From JAPPHA01 sp963664045 (lineage in GTDB: Bacteria; Pseudomonadota; Alphaproteobacteria; Rhodobacterales; Rhodobacteraceae): a stretch of DNA of 64,000 bases. The stretch lies in the NCBI GenBank assembly GCA_963664045.2, contig CAXXGT010000004.1, forward strand, positions 248,001 through 312,000, read 5' to 3'. Position numbers and translations under genes: made by a program. Shown one piece after another: positions 8,960-18,498 of this stretch; the first letter of the stretch is position 1, and every line of letters starts with the position of its first letter. Below the pieces are notes generated by a model. That model did no database searches. It had not been told where the DNA came from and was given only the letters and a program-made list of their open reading frames with translations.

Positions 8960-11185
8960 ATGACATCAGCAATCCGAAATCTCTGGCTTGAGCTTCGCGC
9001 AGACGTCATGTCCGAAAAGACAGTTCCGGCGATGTCGGCCGGGTTTACCTCCGGCTTGGGACTTCTGGTCGCCCAGGTTGCGTTCGGAAGTTTCATTTTC
9101 TCCGGCGCGCTCGCGCCTTTTGCATCCCAGGGCGTCGGCCTTGTGCTGTTCGGGAATTTCGCTGCCTGCCTGCTTGTCGCGTTGGCGGGCGGTTATCGCG
9201 GGTCGATCGCGGGGTTGTCCCCGGCACTGGTGATCGTCATGGCCACCATGGCGAGCACAACGGACGCGTCCGGAGAGGCGCTATTCCTGACCGTTGCCGT
9301 CCTGCTCGTGATCGGCGCCGTCACCACCGGCCTTTGCTGCCTCATGATCGGGCATTTCCGTCTAGCCAACCTGGTGCGGTTCATTCCCTACCCGGTCGCA
9401 GCGGGATTCGTGGCCGGAATCGGTGGCTCCGTATGCCTGGCAGCCATGACTCTCATGGGGGCAAACGTGGAGTTGCGGTCGGCGCTTGCGAACCTGGAGC
9501 CTGCCGTATTGTGGACGTGGCTCCCTGGTACCGCGTACGGAGTCGCGCTCTACGTTGCCATGAAACGCTGGGGCAACGCGCTGATCCTGCCGGCAAGCGT
9601 CGTTGTCGCGGTCGTCGGATACCATCTCGCCTTGGACGCCATTGGTATCACGGGAGACGAGGCCAGGGAAATTGGCCTGCTGTTCACGAGCACGGCTGAC
9701 GGGGGGCTGTGGCCGGTGCTGTTCCCTGCCGACCTTGCGCGCGTGGAATGGACCGTAATGGCCGGCCAGATACCCAACATGCTGACGCTGATGTTCATTG
9801 CCTTCATTTGCGTCGTCATGAACGTTGCCGGGCTCGAACTCGCCGTCAACCGGGAACTGGACTGGAACCGCGAATTCAGGGCGACCGGACTTGCCAGCAT
9901 CGTGGCCGGCGTGGGCGGGGGTACGGTGGCAACGCTGATCGTGCCAGCCTCGCTGCGCAGCAAGCTCTTCAACGCCACGACCCGGTTGACCGGCGTGGTC
10001 GCAGCATCGGTCATCGGAATCGCCCTGTTTTTTGGCGACGGCTTGCTCGAGTTCGTGCCGACGGCGCTCATCGGTGGTATTCTGGTCTTCGCCGGTCTCG
10101 GCATGCTGGACGAGGGTCTCGCCAGGAGCAGGAAATGCCTGCCCCGGGAGGAGTTTGGTATCGTCGTGGTGATCTTCGTCATCATCCTCGTATTCGGCCT
10201 GATCGAGGGCGTGGGTGCGGGGATGCTGGCCACGCTCATTTTCTTCGCCGTGCGCCTGAGTCGCGTGGACCCGGTCGAGTCACGCTTTACCGCGCGCAAG
10301 CGTCACAGCAACAAGGCCCGCTCCGTACCGGATCAAGCGATTCTCCTGCATGAAGGCGGCCGCGCCCTCGCCTTTCGGTTCCGCGGCTACATTTTCTTCG
10401 GCAGCGCGGACTCCCTGATCGACAATCTCAGAAAGACCCTGGAGGCTCCTTCGCGTCCTTACTGCCTGATGCTGGACTTCGGAGCGGTTTCAGGCATCGA
10501 TTTCTCGGCGGTAAGCGCACTATCAAGGTTCTTGCGGGTGGCAAGCAAGGCGGGTGTGAAGGTCGTCCTGAGCGCGGCGTCCAGACAGTTGAGGTCCGGC
10601 CTGGAGCATACGCTTCCCGCGTCGGTGATTTCCGAACTCGTTTTCGAACCGAACTCCGACGGCGGCCTCGAGCGCTGCGAAGAGATCGTCATCGAGGCCT
10701 GGAGAATGGACGCGGCGACCGGGGACGACCGACGTGCGGCGTTGCTGGGTTTCGCCGCAGGAGACCTGGAGCGCCATCTGACGCGTCAGATCCGGTTCGA
10801 AGATCTGATGGAAGAGCTTCGCGACTGGCTCGTGGGGCGTGACTACGCAGCCGGCGGCGTCCTGGCAGGCGCGGACGCGCCGGAGGAGGGGCTGCAATTC
10901 CTGCTTGCGGGGCGGGCATCCGCCTACGACGATACCGGCAGGCGCCTCCGCCAGTACAGCCCCGGCGACGCGATCTGGCCCGCAGCTGAATCGGGTGGAC
11001 GCGTGGTCGCGGACGATGCCTGCCAGACAAAGGTGCTGGCAGCGATTTCCCGGCAATGGTTGGAGACAAACGAAGAGCGGCTTGCGCTCAAGCTCTATCG
11101 ATACCTGCTCGCAGACCAGTTCGGGACTGAAACAGATGACGGTCGCGCACCTGACGAGGCAGGCGAAGAAAAGGCCCAGCAGTAG
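8960..11185 (+). CDS. SulP family anion transporter with STAS domain and cNMP-binding-like C-terminal domain
   Basis: A 741-residue inner-membrane protein. Residues about 15-420 form the multi-helix SulP/SLC26 core: an early PAMSAGFTSGLGLLVAQVAFG segment and a late GIALFFGDGLLEFVPTALIGG segment. Residues about 455-570 are a STAS domain (YCLMLDFGAVSGIDFSAVSALSRF). Residues about 610-725 resemble a cyclic-nucleotide-binding/CAP effector fold: RFEDLMEELRDWLV, then GLQFLLAGRASAYD and RRLRQYSPGDAIW. SulP proteins move sulfate, bicarbonate or other anions. The cNMP-like tail is known in some bacterial members but is not universal, and its ligand is unknown. No partner gene is adjacent. Confidence 0.9.
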   Translation: MTSAIRNLWLELRADVMSEKTVPAMSAGFTSGLGLLVAQVAFGSFIFSGALAPFASQGVGLVLFGNFAACLLVALAGGYRGSIAGLSPALVIVMATMASTTDASGEALFLTVAVLLVIGAVTTGLCCLMIGHFRLANLVRFIPYPVAAGFVAGIGGSVCLAAMTLMGANVELRSALANLEPAVLWTWLPGTAYGVALYVAMKRWGNALILPASVVVAVVGYHLALDAIGITGDEAREIGLLFTSTADGGLWPVLFPADLARVEWTVMAGQIPNMLTLMFIAFICVVMNVAGLELAVNRELDWNREFRATGLASIVAGVGGGTVATLIVPASLRSKLFNATTRLTGVVAASVIGIALFFGDGLLEFVPTALIGGILVFAGLGMLDEGLARSRKCLPREEFGIVVVIFVIILVFGLIEGVGAGMLATLIFFAVRLSRVDPVESRFTARKRHSNKARSVPDQAILLHEGGRALAFRFRGYIFFGSADSLIDNLRKTLEAPSRPYCLMLDFGAVSGIDFSAVSALSRFLRVASKAGVKVVLSAASRQLRSGLEHTLPASVISELVFEPNSDGGLERCEEIVIEAWRMDAATGDDRRAALLGFAAGDLERHLTRQIRFEDLMEELRDWLVGRDYAAGGVLAGADAPEEGLQFLLAGRASAYDDTGRRLRQYSPGDAIWPAAESGGRVVADDACQTKVLAAISRQWLETNEERLALKLYRYLLADQFGTETDDGRAPDEAGEEKAQQ

Positions 11186-12075
11186 GTGCGTGAGCGCGCG
11201 CGTCCGGTTAAAACCGCGAAATCCGGGTTGTCATGATTCATGGTTGCTTTTGCGCTCAAGAGTCGTTTGCCGGCATGAGTCATGAAACTGCCCCCGGGTT
11301 TCCCTGGGCGACGGCAATCCGCACGGTCAACACGAGAACAACTGTCCCAGAGACAGCCAGTGCAAACCCGGCAGGTTCGGACTTGTAGCCGTTGGCCCAT
11401 TCACCCGTCCCGCTGCGGTGCCGGCCGCTTGTCATACGGGCGCCGACGCCACCGGGAGGCGTTTCCCGCTGGTTGGATTGCAGGCCATGACAGGCGGCTT
11501 GTTTTGCGGTGCGACCAGGCAGATCACCGGTACACTCGATCAGGAATTCGGCGTCGGCTTCGGAAATGGTGTGTGGCAGACTGTCGGGGATCCTGCGGAA
11601 ATGCAGGCCTCGACCATTTCAGGCTGCCCCATGGCCTCGCCGTCGAACGCACGCAGGGCCGACACGTCGGTATTGGCGGTCCGCAGACTTGGGCCCCGCG
11701 GTTTCGCCGGCAGACAGATCGGTGGCGCCCGGGCGTAATTTCGCGAGAGAACAGAGACGGTGCGCTGGCAATTGTTCCGTGTCCCCGGCGACAGGCCGTT
11801 CATGGTCATCTCACTCGTTTGAAATGGCCCCGATATTCCGGACGCCCGGGAGACCGAACATCAACTCGAGATCACGGGAAACCCGCAACCTGCACGCCAG
11901 GACAGTAAACGAGATCCTCCATCTCCCGAAGGAAGGCCGAATGGTCATCCCGGATCGGCGACAGCAGGGTTCCGATACAAAAGGACGGAAACAACAGGAT
12001 CGCGACAACAGGATCATCACAACAGGGAAAAAGCGCGGCGAACCACCCAGGAACCCGCCTATTATTCCAGCCGCC
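11186..12075. other. Non-coding or decayed region upstream of IS remnants
   Basis: About 890 bases without an intact gene. Frames around 11418-11738 (plus) and 11540-11809 (minus) are open but show no recognisable domain. The stretch runs directly into an IS91-type transposase fragment and may be the decayed body of the same element or of a gene it entered. Confidence 0.5.
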
Positions 12076-12178
12076 AACAGCTATCTCGGGCGCTACACAC
12101 ACAAGACGGCGATCTCCAATCACCGTCTCGTCGATTTCGACGGCACCCACGTCCGCTTCCGCTGGCGCGACCTGCCCA
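12076..12178 (+). pseudogene. IS91/IS801-type transposase fragment
   Basis: Plus-strand translation from 12076 gives NSYLGRYTHKTAISNHRL, then VDFDGTHVRFRWRD, which matches the conserved block near the C-terminus of Y2-type (IS91/IS801) transposases, where YL.RYTHR.AISN is nearly invariant. Only about 34 codons are recognisable; upstream codons in the same frame carry no similarity that I can identify. The fragment ends at the stop codon of the truncated transposase on the opposite strand, so one element probably inserted into or abutted the other. Not functional. Confidence 0.75.
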
Positions 12179-13003
12179 TTAGGCATTTTTCAACTGAACA
12201 ATGAGCTTGTGCAGGGCGCTGTCGTCCCCGATCCTGGCTGCCCGCTCCAGTGTTTGCGCGCCTGACGACATGCGGGCGTAGCCTTCCCAGACGACCTGGT
12301 GTCCCGGCGGGCCGTCATTCTTCCGGTTCAGGTATCCGCCGAGCCGGGCCACCAGCAGCACCGCCGCCCCGAGGGAGACGGCGTCCAGTTCGGGCATTTC
12401 CCCGGGGTTCGTTTGGCAGGGCAGGCTGAACCCCATGTGGTGGGCGTAGTCCAGCAACATCGCGATTTCCGATTTCGCGAACAGGTTTTCGGCCGGCAGC
12501 TCCGGCGTGGCCCGCCCGAGCAGCGTCAGCGCCGAGAGGCGCCACGCGATCACCGCGTTCAGCGCGACCGCACGCTTGATCCGCTCCGCCGTGCTGTGGG
12601 CCGTCTTCTCCACGTCGCACCCGGACTTCAGGATCCTGTGCCAGTCCTCGATGCGCCACCTCAGGGCGTAGAGGTCGAGAACCTCCACCGCCGCCTTCCG
12701 CTCCGCGACGGGAAGGGTCGTCAGCAGCAGCCATTCCACCGCCTCGGCGCCGGAGGGCGGCTCGGGTTCGCGGACGTGGACGGCCGTCAGCCGCATCGGC
12801 TCCGTGCCGAGCCGTCCCCGCGCCGCCCGCGGCACCGGCACATCGAGCGCCTGCCAGCGCAGTTGCGCCGTCGCCCTTCGGGCCTCCCGTCCGGCGAAGC
12901 CCTTCTGGCCCCGCGCCGCCCGCCGCGCCGAGGCCCTGTCGATCCGGATCTCGTGCTCTCCGTCCGGCGGCGCGTTGCGCATCCGCGTGAACAGGCTCTC
13001 CAC
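12179..13003 (-). pseudogene. 5'-truncated Tn5/IS4-type transposase
   Basis: The 274 remaining codons cover the C-terminal part of a DDE transposase of the Tn5 (IS50-like, IS4-group) kind. The Y-(2)-R-(3)-E-(6)-K signature is visible as YALRWRIEDWHRILKSGC, followed by AVALNAVIAWRLSALTLLGR and the C-terminal region with LNRKNDGPPGHQVVWEG. Family members are usually about 440-480 residues, so the N-terminal DNA-binding part and the first catalytic Asp are missing. The break falls near 13003, where the sequence switches to a piece of a binding-protein gene on the other strand. The element cannot mobilise itself. Confidence 0.85.
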
Positions 13004-13155
13004 AGGTGGCGAAGTTCCTGAGCCAGATCAAGCTCGACCCGGCGGTCGTCAATGAATGGATCCTGAAGATCGGCCGCGACAAGATGGACCCAAGGGATGT
13101 TGCCGAGGAATGGGTCGCGAACAACATGGATGTCGTCAACCAGTGGATTGAATAG
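13000..13155 (+). pseudogene. 3' remnant of a glycine betaine/choline-type ABC substrate-binding protein gene
   Basis: The plus frame ending at TAG 13153-13155 reads AKFLSQIKLDPAVVNEWI, LKIGRDKMDPRDVAEEWV and ANNMDVVNQWIE. The pattern D-P.-VA.EW(V/I)..N...V..W at the very C-terminus is typical of OpuAC/ProX-like betaine and choline binding proteins. Only about 50 codons survive. The upstream part is replaced by the truncated transposase, so a transposition or deletion event removed most of the gene. No partner permease or ATPase lies downstream. Confidence 0.7.
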
Positions 13156-14102
13156 GATCTCGTGTACTGGATATCATGCCGGGGGTGCATGGCACTCCCG
13201 GCAGGCCTGGTCGTCACTGGTCATGGATTTTCGGGAATTGCCCGGTTTCGGTCAATCGAGGGTTCAAGCGAATCCGCCAGGATTTCAGGGACCGGATCAG
13301 CCGCAAGATTGAACGATGGACAACACCGGGCGGCGGCTGCACGGTCTGTTCTTTTCGCGCAGCAACATCAGATGAAGAACCAGGGGCCGAACCTCTTCGC
13401 CTCCGGCCAGGCAGAACTTCATCACCGAATCTTCAAAAAAATTCCCTGGGACCAGCGGGATAACCGAATTCAGGCGGGACCCGGCATGTAACAGTCCCGA
13501 CGGCGTCGATCGGCAGGCAACGGAAATCTTCGGGCCGTCGCCGGGAGGTAACAGGTTACGCACGCGTTGTGATTCCCGGTTTTCACCATGAGGACCTTGA
13601 ACGCCTGTTCGAACGATCGTCGGGCAGCTGCAGTATCGTCTTTCGAACCGATGGCGCTCCGTCTCGGCAAGGCGTTCGGCGGCGGTGCGGATACCTGGTA
13701 TCGCCTGCAGTCCGCTCGGGAACCGGACCGGGCGAAGAAGACGGTGCACCGAAACAGGGTCGAGCGCCTGGCGCCGGGTTGCCTGATCGGGGCGCGACAG
13801 ACTCGATCGTCCCGTTGCCACGCTGCCTTTCTCCGGATCCGGAACCCGGGAAGGACGGTGGCCGCATCGCCGGGGAATTCGACATCGGATCAGATCGGCA
13901 ATCCAGGACGCCGTGCGGCGATCTGGTCTTGAAAACACACTGCGTATCGAACCCGTGTGAGGCAATTCAGAGGCGTAACCACCTTGCCGCGGCCTGCTGG
14001 CTAACGATCGAGGATCGAGAGTCGAGACTCGCTTGGTGGTTGCACTCGGGGACAAAAAACACTAGGTCTTGCTTTTCCGCAACAACTTGACTGGAGTGAA
14101 TC
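13156..14102. other. Non-coding region between IS debris and rpoZ
   Basis: About 950 bases with several overlapping open frames (the longest, 252 codons, on the minus strand) but none with a recognisable domain or a credible ribosome site. Given the adjoining debris this is probably decayed sequence. The rpoZ promoter should lie at the right end. Confidence 0.5.
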
Positions 14103-14456
14103 ATGGCGCGGGTTACGGTTGAGGATTGCGTCGACAAGATTCCCAACAGGTTCGAACTGGTCATTCTGGCCGCACATCGGGCTCGCGAAATCTCTTCCGG
14201 TGCAGAAATCACGGTTCCGGAGGACAACGACAAGAACCCTGTCATTGCACTGAGGGAAATCGCGGAGGAAACGCTCTCGGCCGAACAGGTACGCGAATCC
14301 GCGATCGAAACCCATCAGACCGAAATCGAGGTCGATGTTCCCGAGGAAGACCAGTTGTCTCTGCTCTTGTCAGGCGAACGGGACGATGAGCCCGATGACC
14401 CGGCGATGGAGGAGAGCATCCTCCGGAAGCTGATCGAGGCCCAATCCCGCGAGTGA
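14103..14456 (+). CDS. rpoZ: DNA-directed RNA polymerase omega subunit
   Basis: A 117-residue protein starting MARVTVEDCVDKIPNRFELV, then LAAHRAREISSGAE and NPVIALREIAEETL, the hallmark of the omega subunit that binds the C-terminal part of beta-prime and helps assemble RNA polymerase. Its acidic C-terminal tail (PEEDQLSLLLSGERDDEPDDP) is usual in alphaproteobacteria. It sits 36 bases before the (p)ppGpp synthetase gene, the conserved rpoZ-rsh arrangement. In enteric bacteria omega forms part of a ppGpp binding site on RNA polymerase. Confidence 0.96.
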   Translation: MARVTVEDCVDKIPNRFELVILAAHRAREISSGAEITVPEDNDKNPVIALREIAEETLSAEQVRESAIETHQTEIEVDVPEEDQLSLLLSGERDDEPDDPAMEESILRKLIEAQSRE

Positions 14457-14492
14457 CCGCGGGATCGCCGGAGGAACAGGGATCCATGCGTC

Positions 14493-16658
14493 ATGGTGCA
14501 AAGGAAGTTCCAGTACTGTACCAGTGCAGGGGAACTGGCCGAGCGGGTCAGGTCCTATAATCCGAATTCCGATTCGGAGTTGATCACCTCCGCGTATCTG
14601 TACAGCCAGGAAATGCATGCGCCGCAGTCGCGCCGGTCGGGGGAGCCGTATTTCACTCATCCGTGTGCCGTTGCGTCGATCCTTGCAGACCAGAGGTTGG
14701 ACGACACGACGATCGTGACCGCCCTCCTTCACGATACGCTGGAGGACACCCGGTCGACCGGGAAGGAACTGACCGCGCGGTTTGGTGCGACGATCGCCGA
14801 TCTCGTCGACGGCGTGACCAAACTGACGAACATTTCGACCGTATCAATGGAGGCAAAGGAAGCGGAGAATTTCAGAAAACTCCTGCTTGCGGTTTCAAGG
14901 GACCCCCGGGTCATCGTGGTGAAGCTCGCAGACCGCCTTCACAACATGAAGACGATCAAGCACCTGCCCGGTGAAAAACGGACCAGGAAGGCCAGGGAAA
15001 CGATGGAAGTCTATGCCCCGCTTGCCGGGCGCATGGGCATGCAGTGGATGCGGGAAGAGCTGGAGAATCTGGCGTTCAGGGAATTGCACCCCAGTGAACA
15101 TCGGGCTCTTCTTGCCAGGTTCGCCAAGATGAGGCGGGAACATCCAAATCTCATGGAAGAGATCATCAGCGAAATAAGGGACAAGCTTGAAGAGGTGGGG
15201 GTCGAGGCCGAAGTCGAAGGCCGCGCGAAGAAGCCCTATTCGGCCTGGAGGAAACTGAACGAGGAAAAACGGGATTTTTCGGCCTTGAGCGATGTCCTGG
15301 GATTCCGGGTCATAACCACCAATGTGGATGACATCTACAAGGCTCTCGGCGCGATCCATCTCACCTGGAAGGCCGTCCCCGGCCGGTTCAAGGATTACGT
15401 CAGCCATCCGAAATCAAATGGCTACAGTTCCGTTCACACCGTGATTTCGGGCAAGTACGGGCATATCGTCGAAATCCAGATGAGAACCAGGGACATGCAC
15501 CTGAAGGCGGAAATCGGGGTCGCTGCCCACTGGTCGTACCGGGACGGGCAACCTGTCGAACTCAAGACGACCGAGGATCCCGGCTACTGGATCAGGAACC
15601 TGACGGAGAACTTTGGCGAAGAACCCCACGAAAGCCTGGTCGAACTCGTCAAGCTCGAGATGTACAGTGACCAGGTGTTCTGCTTCACGCCGAAGGGGAG
15701 GGTGATCAGGCTTCCCAAGGGCGCGACTCCGGTCGATTTTGCATACATGGTACATACGGCGGTCGGGATGACCTGTGTTGGCGCCAAGGTGGACGGCAAA
15801 CGGGTTCCCTTGTCCAATCGACTGAAAAACGGGCAGACCGTCGAGATTCTGACCGCCGATAACCAGAGGCCCAACGCCAACTGGGAAGACATGGCGGTTA
15901 CCGGGCGCGCGAAGTCCGCGATCCGCAGGGCAGTCAAGACCGAGAAGATGGAAAGCGACATTCGCCTGGGCAGGGAACTGGCGCGGTCAACCCTGGAACG
16001 CATCAACAAGCGGTTGAGCGACAAGGCGCTTTCGACTGCCGCCGCTGCGCTCGGAGAGAAGGATGCCCAGCATTTGCTCGCGAAAATGGGGCAAATGAAA
16101 ATTAACGGGGAAAGACTGATCAAGGTTCTTTATCCAGAGTTGGTCGATTCTGTTGAAAAAAAGGTCCAGACGGCCTGCAAGATATCAGGCTTGCCGGAAG
16201 GTCAGAGCAGGCTGCGGACCTTTTGCTGCCGTCCGCTGCCAGGCGAACGGATCGTGGGCATTTCCCAGCGGGGAAACGGGGTCAAGGTCCACGTAATTCA
16301 TTGCGAGAAACTCGCCGAATACGAGAACCAGCCGGAACGGTGGATCGACTTGCGGTGGACAGAGGGCAAGAGTATCCGAAACCACAAGGCCTACCTCGAT
16401 GTCACGATGGCCAATTCCGCCGGGGTCCTTGGGCGGGTCTGCACCCTGTTTGGCGAACAGAATTCAAACATCTCGAACCTGAAATTCACCGACCGTAAAT
16501 CCGACGTTTACCGTATGGAATTCGAAATCGAGGTTCGCGATGTCGAACATCTGTACAACATTCAGCGCGCCCTGGATGCGGAATCGGATGTCGTCGTGCA
16601 CGAGCGTATTCACGGCCGAGCGCCGAAACCCAAAACATCTGTTGCCAGGTCGGCGTAA
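14493..16658 (+). CDS. rsh: RelA/SpoT bifunctional (p)ppGpp synthetase/hydrolase
   Basis: A 721-residue stringent-response enzyme that makes and degrades (p)ppGpp. In order: an HD hydrolase domain (about 25-190) with HPCAVASILAD and LLHDTLEDT; a synthetase domain (about 240-350) with RFKDYVSHPKSNGYSSVHT; a TGS domain (about 390-450) with VFCFTPKGRVIRLPKGATP; and a C-terminal ACT domain (about 645-710) with NSAGVLGRVCTLFGEQNSNI. The intact HDxxED motif indicates that hydrolysis is retained, so this is a Rel/Spo-type rather than RelA-only protein. It probably shares a transcript with rpoZ, and the DUF2062 gene follows directly. Confidence 0.96.
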   Translation: MVQRKFQYCTSAGELAERVRSYNPNSDSELITSAYLYSQEMHAPQSRRSGEPYFTHPCAVASILADQRLDDTTIVTALLHDTLEDTRSTGKELTARFGATIADLVDGVTKLTNISTVSMEAKEAENFRKLLLAVSRDPRVIVVKLADRLHNMKTIKHLPGEKRTRKARETMEVYAPLAGRMGMQWMREELENLAFRELHPSEHRALLARFAKMRREHPNLMEEIISEIRDKLEEVGVEAEVEGRAKKPYSAWRKLNEEKRDFSALSDVLGFRVITTNVDDIYKALGAIHLTWKAVPGRFKDYVSHPKSNGYSSVHTVISGKYGHIVEIQMRTRDMHLKAEIGVAAHWSYRDGQPVELKTTEDPGYWIRNLTENFGEEPHESLVELVKLEMYSDQVFCFTPKGRVIRLPKGATPVDFAYMVHTAVGMTCVGAKVDGKRVPLSNRLKNGQTVEILTADNQRPNANWEDMAVTGRAKSAIRRAVKTEKMESDIRLGRELARSTLERINKRLSDKALSTAAAALGEKDAQHLLAKMGQMKINGERLIKVLYPELVDSVEKKVQTACKISGLPEGQSRLRTFCCRPLPGERIVGISQRGNGVKVHVIHCEKLAEYENQPERWIDLRWTEGKSIRNHKAYLDVTMANSAGVLGRVCTLFGEQNSNISNLKFTDRKSDVYRMEFEIEVRDVEHLYNIQRALDAESDVVVHERIHGRAPKPKTSVARSA

Positions 16659-16704
16659 CTGGCGCACAACGACACATTACAGATTCGGAGAACAACAGGA
16701 GCAG

Positions 16705-17367
16705 GTGTTCAAAAGGCGTACACGGCTGTCTTTTCGCGAGCGCGTGTCAGAATTGATCTATCCCAGGTCAGGATGGCGTCGCGCGACGACATATGCGCTT
16801 CGAAGAATCTTGCGTTTGCCCGATACGCCACACCGGGTCGCCTTGGGGCTCTCCTGCGGGGTTCTGGCCTGTTTCTCCCCCTTTTTCGGATTGCACATCG
16901 GGTTCGCTGTCGTGCTGGCGTTCCTGTTGCGCGGGAATCTTCTTGCAGCCCTGATCGGGACGTTCTTCGGCAACCCGATTACATTCCCGGTGATTGCCGC
17001 GGCGAGCTACAACATTGGGCAGACGCTCCTGGGAATGGCCAACGACCAGACACCGCTCAGGGCGGTTCAGCGTGCGTTCAATGAGGCTGCAAGCGATGTC
17101 AAGCGCAACCTGCTCAATCTGCTCGGATCCGAGCCGACGTCATGGGATGGCGTCAAGGAGCTGGCCGGGTCAATACTGCTCCCCTATAGCATCGGCGGAT
17201 TGATTTCTGGTGTCGTGACGTCAATCGCGGTCTACTTCGTTTCCAAACCGTTGATCGTGGCCTATCAGAGGCGGCGAAGGCTCAAGTTCTTGCAGCGCCG
17301 GGCCGTGCGGTCGGAGGCGGGGTCCAACGACCAGGCTGCGGAAAAGGCTGAAGGGAGATTGACATGA
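16705..17367 (+). CDS. DUF2062 domain membrane protein
   Basis: A 220-residue protein beginning VFKRRTRLSFRERVSELIYP and continuing RSGWRRATTYALRRI, then LPDTPHRVALGLSCGVLACFSPFFG, the DUF2062 signature. It has three or four membrane helices and a basic tail. Its role is unknown, but in alphaproteobacteria it commonly lies between rsh and pdxJ, as here. The GTG at 16705 follows AGGAG and matches the family N-terminus; the open frame extends further upstream into rsh, but that part is a shadow. Its stop overlaps the pdxJ start (ATGA). Confidence 0.88.
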   Translation: MFKRRTRLSFRERVSELIYPRSGWRRATTYALRRILRLPDTPHRVALGLSCGVLACFSPFFGLHIGFAVVLAFLLRGNLLAALIGTFFGNPITFPVIAAASYNIGQTLLGMANDQTPLRAVQRAFNEAASDVKRNLLNLLGSEPTSWDGVKELAGSILLPYSIGGLISGVVTSIAVYFVSKPLIVAYQRRRRLKFLQRRAVRSEAGSNDQAAEKAEGRLT

Positions 17368-18152
17368 CACTGTTTCTCGGAAGTAGACCCCACCGGCTGC
17401 GCCTCGGGGTCAACATCGACCATGTCGCGACGGTCAGGAATGCGCGCGGGGGCGACTACCCCGATCCTGTCAGGTCGGCAAAGCTGGCGGAGACCGCGGG
17501 AGCCGACGGCATTACCGCGCACCTGAGGGAAGACCGCAGGCACATCACTGACCGGGACATCGATCTTCTCATGAAGAATCTGTCCGTGCCATTGAACCTT
17601 GAAATGGCGGCAACCGAAGAAATGCTCGAGATTGCGCTTCGCCATCGGCCGCATGCCGTGTGCATCGTCCCCGAGAAACGCGAGGAGCGCACGACGGAAG
17701 GAGGTCTCGATGTAGCCGGTGACGAAAACCGCCTTGCCCGGTTCATCGGGCCGCTAAAGGACGCCGGATGCCGGGTTTCGTTCTTTGTCGCGGCAGAAAT
17801 GCGTCAATTGAAGTCGGCCGCGCGCATCGGGGCACAAGTGGTTGAACTGCATGCCGGCGCCTATTGCGATGCGCACAACGAAGGGCGGGTCGCGGACCGG
17901 GACCGCGAGCTGGACGCAATTGTGGCCATGGCGGAATTCGGTGCGTCGATCGGCCTTGAAATCCATGCCGGCCACGGATTGACGTTCGATACGGTCAAGC
18001 CGGTTGCCGCGCTGCCGGAGGTCCAGGAACTGAACATTGGTCATTTCCTGATCGGGGAAGCCATATTCTCGGGACTCGACAGTGTTGTCCGGAGGATGAG
18101 AGCGCTGATGCAGGAGGCACGGTCCGAGACGCTCGGGAAAGGGGTTGCATGA
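17364..18152 (+). CDS. pdxJ: Pyridoxine 5'-phosphate synthase
   Basis: A 262-residue TIM-barrel enzyme that condenses 1-deoxyxylulose 5-phosphate with 3-amino-1-hydroxyacetone 1-phosphate to pyridoxine 5'-phosphate in vitamin B6 synthesis. Family landmarks are LGVNIDHVATVRNARGGDYP, DGITAHLREDRRHI, the LNLEMAAT segment, CIVPEKREERTTEGG, and GLEIHAGHGLT near the end. It overlaps the DUF2062 stop by four bases. Its natural partner downstream is usually acpS, which is not recognisable here. The length is slightly above the usual 240-250. Confidence 0.96.
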   Translation: MTLFLGSRPHRLRLGVNIDHVATVRNARGGDYPDPVRSAKLAETAGADGITAHLREDRRHITDRDIDLLMKNLSVPLNLEMAATEEMLEIALRHRPHAVCIVPEKREERTTEGGLDVAGDENRLARFIGPLKDAGCRVSFFVAAEMRQLKSAARIGAQVVELHAGAYCDAHNEGRVADRDRELDAIVAMAEFGASIGLEIHAGHGLTFDTVKPVAALPEVQELNIGHFLIGEAIFSGLDSVVRRMRALMQEARSETLGKGVA

Positions 18153-18498
18153 CTTCGTCCTGGCGGACTGTCCCCTGAAATCCAGAACGGAACCAGGGTT
18201 GTCCTTTTTCTTCTTTCGCCGCGACGTGCTGTTGCGCGCGCGGTCGTCTCCGGTCTGGAGGGCGGACCCGGGATCCTTAGGTGTCCTGATCGGTTGTGGC
18301 CGTCCGGAATCGCGTTTGACCAGCCGGGTTTCGATGATCTCCAGGCCTCCGTTTCAGAGGCCCGGGCCGTGGACCCGCCATTCCGGCCGACTGGCGATGG
18401 GCGACATGATCTGCGCGACGATGCGAAAGCGCTGGCAGCAGTTGACGAAAACAGTTGAAGACTCCATCTAGCAGGCGGCGTCAAATCGGGGATCGGTA
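18153..18498 (+). other. pdxJ-lepB gap; acpS not found
   Basis: In related genomes acpS (holo-ACP synthase) commonly fills this place, but none of its motifs can be read in any frame. The frame of pdxJ stays open for about 100 codons after its stop (18150-18152) up to a TGA near 18456-18458, without a plausible start. The translated residues (for example GFDDLQASVSEARAVDP) belong to no family that I recognise. A remnant of a lost gene is possible. Confidence 0.4.

Noticed and set aside
12315..13217. 300-codon minus frame overlapping the truncated transposase
   Set aside because: It runs out of phase with the recognisable Y-R-E-K transposase frame and crosses the junction into the binding-protein remnant.
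13297..14055. 252-codon minus-strand frame before rpoZ
   Set aside because: No motif, no ribosome site and a low-complexity Arg/Ser/Pro composition typical of chance frames in GC-rich DNA.
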